A DNA stretch of 21,979 nt from a virus: positions 1-21,979 of IMG/VR virus record IMGVR_UViG_3300003937_000125; one strand, 5' to 3'. A program made the translations under genes and the position numbers. Positions 20,442-21,979 of this stretch are shown in pieces. Under the pieces are notes generated by a model. The model saw only the letters and a program-made list of their open reading frames with translations, ran no database searches and was not told the DNA's origin. Within the stretch, counting starts at the first letter, position 1; every line of letters starts with the position of its first letter.

Positions 20442-21097
20442 TGTAATTTAGCGTTATATGTTTGGTTGAACGCTTCAACCTTTTTTGCCATCATATTATC
20501 ATAATGGTTCTTAGGCCACCAATTAGGCGGCGATGTTTTCCATGATGCAAACTCCCACTTACCTGTAAGGTAATAGTGTTTGTAAGAATCAATTACAAAA
20601 TCCCAATCTTTAGCATTAGGATTACGATTATAGTATTCGTTTTCATCCAGTCTATATTTATCAAACATAGCAATAGTTACCGGAGTTAATCCCCTATGGG
20701 AAAATACCCATTCTTTGTGAATTCGCCAGTTATACAAGTAGATTCCATCAATTATCCTGTCATGTGAGCCATGTCTTTTACCATAGCGAAGGGTATATTC
20801 TTCGCAAAGGGCCAAACCATGCTGACAAAGCCAAAGAAAGTTGGCTTTAGATTGCCTCGCCCAAATGGTTGAGGGGTGGTTTAGCATGGCGGGCTTCATC
20901 AATTTTGACTTTGAGTGCTTGTGAAAACGCTTAAGGTCTTTCAATTGAGGTTCTTCATCCCAATCTTGAATGTATTGCATGTAAAGAATGTTAGTATGAA
21001 GCATTTGACATGTTTCAGTTGGCATCTTAACTACATGCTTATCAATCATTTGTATTGCTGATTCTGCGGGGTCTTTTGATAGTGCAAATATATTCAT
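20432..21097 (-). CDS. Conserved phage/virus protein of unknown function (MNIF..DKHVVKM family)
   Basis: The N-terminus MNIFALSKDPAESAIQMIDK followed by HVVKMPTETCQML, the later NHPSTIWARQSKANFLWLCQH and LCEEYTLRYGKRH, and the end TGKWEFASW are the recurring blocks of a protein I know from cyanophages and other marine phages, usually left without a function. Conserved His, Trp, Arg and Lys suggest an enzyme acting on nucleic acid or nucleotides, which is inference. Length 221 aa is in the usual range. GTGTGAAGAAGA precedes the ATG, which overlaps the previous stop (ATGA). Confidence 0.7.
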   Translation of the reverse strand: MNIFALSKDPAESAIQMIDKHVVKMPTETCQMLHTNILYMQYIQDWDEEPQLKDLKRFHKHSKSKLMKPAMLNHPSTIWARQSKANFLWLCQHGLALCEEYTLRYGKRHGSHDRIIDGIYLYNWRIHKEWVFSHRGLTPVTIAMFDKYRLDENEYYNRNPNAKDWDFVIDSYKHYYLTGKWEFASWKTSPPNWWPKNHYDNMMAKKVEAFNQTYNAKLQEE

Positions 21098-21261
21098 TCT
21101 TCTTCACACCCCGATTTGTAAGCATCAAGCATAATGTCAATTACACTACAAACAGCATATTGCATATCATGGTCGAAACCATTTACTTGTTCTCTCGCTA
21201 CTTCTTTAATATACATTAGTAGCATATATTGGTCTTCTTTTAGTTGGGGTAATTCTTTCAT
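21094..21261 (-). CDS. Hypothetical acidic helical protein, 55 aa
   Basis: This small gene lies just before the 20432-21097 gene. It begins MKELPQLKEDQYMLLMYIKE and has two helices with a single Cys in the second, ending GCEEE. Its ATG overlaps the previous stop (ATGA) behind GGAG, and its stop overlaps the next start. Function is unknown. Confidence 0.7.
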   Translation of the reverse strand: MKELPQLKEDQYMLLMYIKEVAREQVNGFDHDMQYAVCSVIDIMLDAYKSGCEEE

Positions 21262-21449
21262 AATCTTAATCTCCTTATTGATTTTTGGTATGCTTCAAAG
21301 TGGCGCACACCATTAGCCACATATTGTTTATAGAGCGTTACTCTTTGTTCTTCCAATACTACCAACCTATTCAAATACTTCTTTTTGTATTGGCGGTGGT
21401 AGCCAATTGGGATTATATCTTTCATATATTTCGTCATAACAATCATCAC
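21258..21449 (-). CDS. Hypothetical basic protein, about 55-63 aa, start uncertain
   Basis: The C-terminal 35 residues (VVLEEQRVTLYKQYVANGVR and following) are basic and helical and end directly on the start of the next gene (ATGA). Starts at 21449 or 21425 overlap the preceding zinc-ribbon gene by up to 83 nt and lack a good SD. A TTG start after that gene's stop (21367) would give a shorter protein. The reading frame may be real, but its start is not settled. Confidence 0.45.
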   Translation of the reverse strand: MMIVMTKYMKDIIPIGYHRQYKKKYLNRLVVLEEQRVTLYKQYVANGVRHFEAYQKSIRRLRL

Positions 21450-21606
21450 ATATTTTTATTAATATTCTTTCTTCTAATTCTTCGAGTGCTAATGTTTTAA
21501 ACTCCATTAGCACATATTTAGTTGCTCTAAGCCCACAAGATGCACACTTAGGAACTTTTCTTTCTTTTCTATCAGTTACAAAAAACTGCTTTATCCAATC
21601 TATCAT
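21367..21606 (-). CDS. Zinc-ribbon protein, 79 aa
   Basis: After a short helix (MIDWIKQFFVTDRKERKVPK) come CASC and, 27 residues later, CDDC, one widely spaced zinc ribbon, then a Pro-rich C-terminus. The ATG at 21606 has GGAGATGA 4 nt before it; a start at 21666 would read through the G/C-rich leader and is rejected. It is the first gene after the control region at 21607-21737. Confidence 0.75.
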   Translation of the reverse strand: MIDWIKQFFVTDRKERKVPKCASCGLRATKYVLMEFKTLALEELEERILIKICDDCYDEIYERYNPNWLPPPIQKEVFE

Positions 21607-21695
21607 TCTATCATCTCCTTTAGTTGGGGAAAGGGGGGAGGAACAGACAAATGAAACCCCCATCAAGAATATTGATGCTTAACCCTTTATTACCC

Positions 21696-21702
21696 TATAA
21701 AA
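21696..21702 (-). promoter_or_regulatory. TATA-like box (TTTTATA)
   Basis: TTTTATA within GGGTTTTATAGGG lies about 95 nt before the ATG at 21606. Transcription would begin near 21673, close to the small stem at 21661-21677. It is the best archaeal promoter match in this gap. Confidence 0.5.
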
Positions 21703-21711
21703 CCCAACTTA

Positions 21712-21732
21712 CCTGTCAGTTAAACTGACTGG
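21712..21732. repeat. 21-bp inverted repeat, operator-like
   Basis: CCTGTCAGTTAAACTGACTGG is a near-perfect palindrome: GTCAGTT and AACTGAC flank a single A, with CC/GG outside one mismatch. The spacer is too short for an RNA loop, so a dimeric DNA-binding protein is the likely reader. It lies about 9 bp upstream of the TATA-like box, where an activator or repressor would bind. Confidence 0.6.
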
Positions 21733-21737
21733 AGTTA

Positions 21738-21979
21738 TTAACCCTCTAATATACCTTTAAGCGTTTGTAACATTCTATGAGATAGAACGCCGTCTTCAAT
21801 CATTACTTGTTTTATTGAGGCAAGACTACGAATTTCATGTGATTTATATTCACCTTCTACATCAAATGGTTTGATACCATAGTAGTCGCACATATTATCA
21901 AACAATTCATTTGAACTTTCCATAATTCTTCTAGCCTCAATTACTGCTTTGCGCTGTCGAATTTTTCTTTCTCTCTCTA
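21738..21979 (-). CDS. Hypothetical protein (5' end cut by window edge)
   Basis: The frame is open to the right edge of the window. The visible C-terminal part is about 80 residues: a basic, helical stretch (ERERKIRQRKAVIEARRIME) followed by an acidic region (DYYGIKPFDVEGEYKSHEIR) and a short end. An internal ATG at 21923 could be a start, but its only SD-like GAGG is 11 nt away and the upstream frame is rich in charged residues like a real protein. I therefore call it a partial gene. No family is recognised. Confidence 0.6.
   Translation of the reverse strand, partial: ERERKIRQRKAVIEARRIMESSNELFDNMCDYYGIKPFDVEGEYKSHEIRSLASIKQVMIEDGVLSHRMLQTLKGILEG

Larger units (their letters stand above)
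21607..21737 (-). promoter_or_regulatory. Intergenic control region, 131 nt
   Basis: This is the longest stretch without a gene. On the minus strand it holds, in order: a 21-bp dyad (21712-21732), a TATA-like box (21696-21702), a 6-bp stem (CATCAA/TTGATG, 21661-21677), a GGGGG/CCCCC pair spaced 18 nt apart, and the SD of the zinc-ribbon gene. The layout is that of a regulated promoter with a structured leader for the small-gene cluster. Confidence 0.6.

Noticed and set aside
20432-21097. E2-like conjugating enzyme for the ubiquitin-like system
   Set aside because: It has Cys, His and NHP-like residues (LNHPSTIW), but the overall blocks match a known phage family rather than a UBC fold.
1-21979. 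CRISPR arrays, tRNAs, rRNAs, insertion sequences or attachment sites
   Set aside because: No regularly spaced direct repeats, cloverleaf sequences, transposase genes or terminal inverted repeats were seen by eye. The repeated 15- and 18-mers are gene-junction signals.

Overview
The window reads as part of a double-stranded DNA virus (or provirus) genome of an archaeon, most likely a marine head-tail virus of the magrovirus type that infects Euryarchaeota. Every supported gene lies on the minus strand, so transcription runs from right (21979) to left (1). Genes overlap by 1-14 nt or sit a few bases apart, and almost every start has a Shine-Dalgarno (SD) site (GGAGG, GGTGG or GGAAGTGA types). 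Archaeal-lineage information genes (TFB, RFC-type clamp loader, KYDG-type ATP-dependent DNA ligase, histone-fold and PC4-like proteins) occur beside typical viral accessory genes (class II ribonucleotide reductase, MazG-like NTP pyrophosphatase, RecA-like Sak4-type ATPase, GroEL and a GroES-like partner). No capsid, terminase, portal, polymerase, tRNA, rRNA, CRISPR array or insertion sequence is visible, so the virus assignment rests on gene content and layout. The host group is an inference.

Layout in the direction of transcription. (1) 21979-18943: a run of very small, mostly unrecognised genes, several with CxxC pairs, opened by an intergenic control region (21607-21737) with a TATA-like box and a 21-bp dyad. 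The run ends with a 66-residue ubiquitin/ThiS/MoaD-like protein ending in Gly-Gly. (2) 18745-18653: a non-coding gap with a long GC-rich hairpin followed by six U. (3) 18652-13873: an unknown gene, NrdJ, three unknown genes and a TFB transcription factor. (4) 13870-10826: two unknown genes, a small E1/ThiF-like adenylating enzyme, a protein with three Myb/SANT-like repeats, a JAMM metalloprotease and an unknown gene. (5) 10826-8014: an unknown gene, GroES-like protein, MazG-like protein, a 47-residue protein, GroEL and a small unknown gene. (6) 8011-4160: Zn-binding small proteins, a PC4-like protein, two histone-fold candidates, DNA ligase and a LAGLIDADG-fold protein with a degenerate catalytic motif. 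(7) 4157-1: a minimal clamp-loader large subunit ending in a PCNA-interacting peptide, a winged-helix-like protein, the clamp-loader small subunit, an OB-fold ssDNA-binding candidate, a TATA promoter, a small unknown gene and a RecA-like ATPase cut by the left edge.

The most striking content is a possible complete minimal ubiquitin-like cycle: a modifier ending in GG, an E1-like activator and a JAMM protease, with no recognisable E2. Also notable are the GroEL/GroES-like pair, the two histone-fold candidates, the triple-Myb protein, and a gene-junction cassette that fuses SD, stop and start and gives many unrelated proteins a Glu-rich C-terminus. Six genes of 30-56 codons (7907-8011, 9788-9931, 15886-16056, 19982-20125, 20337-20429, 21094-21261) were found by reading the gaps; they are easily missed by length cut-offs.
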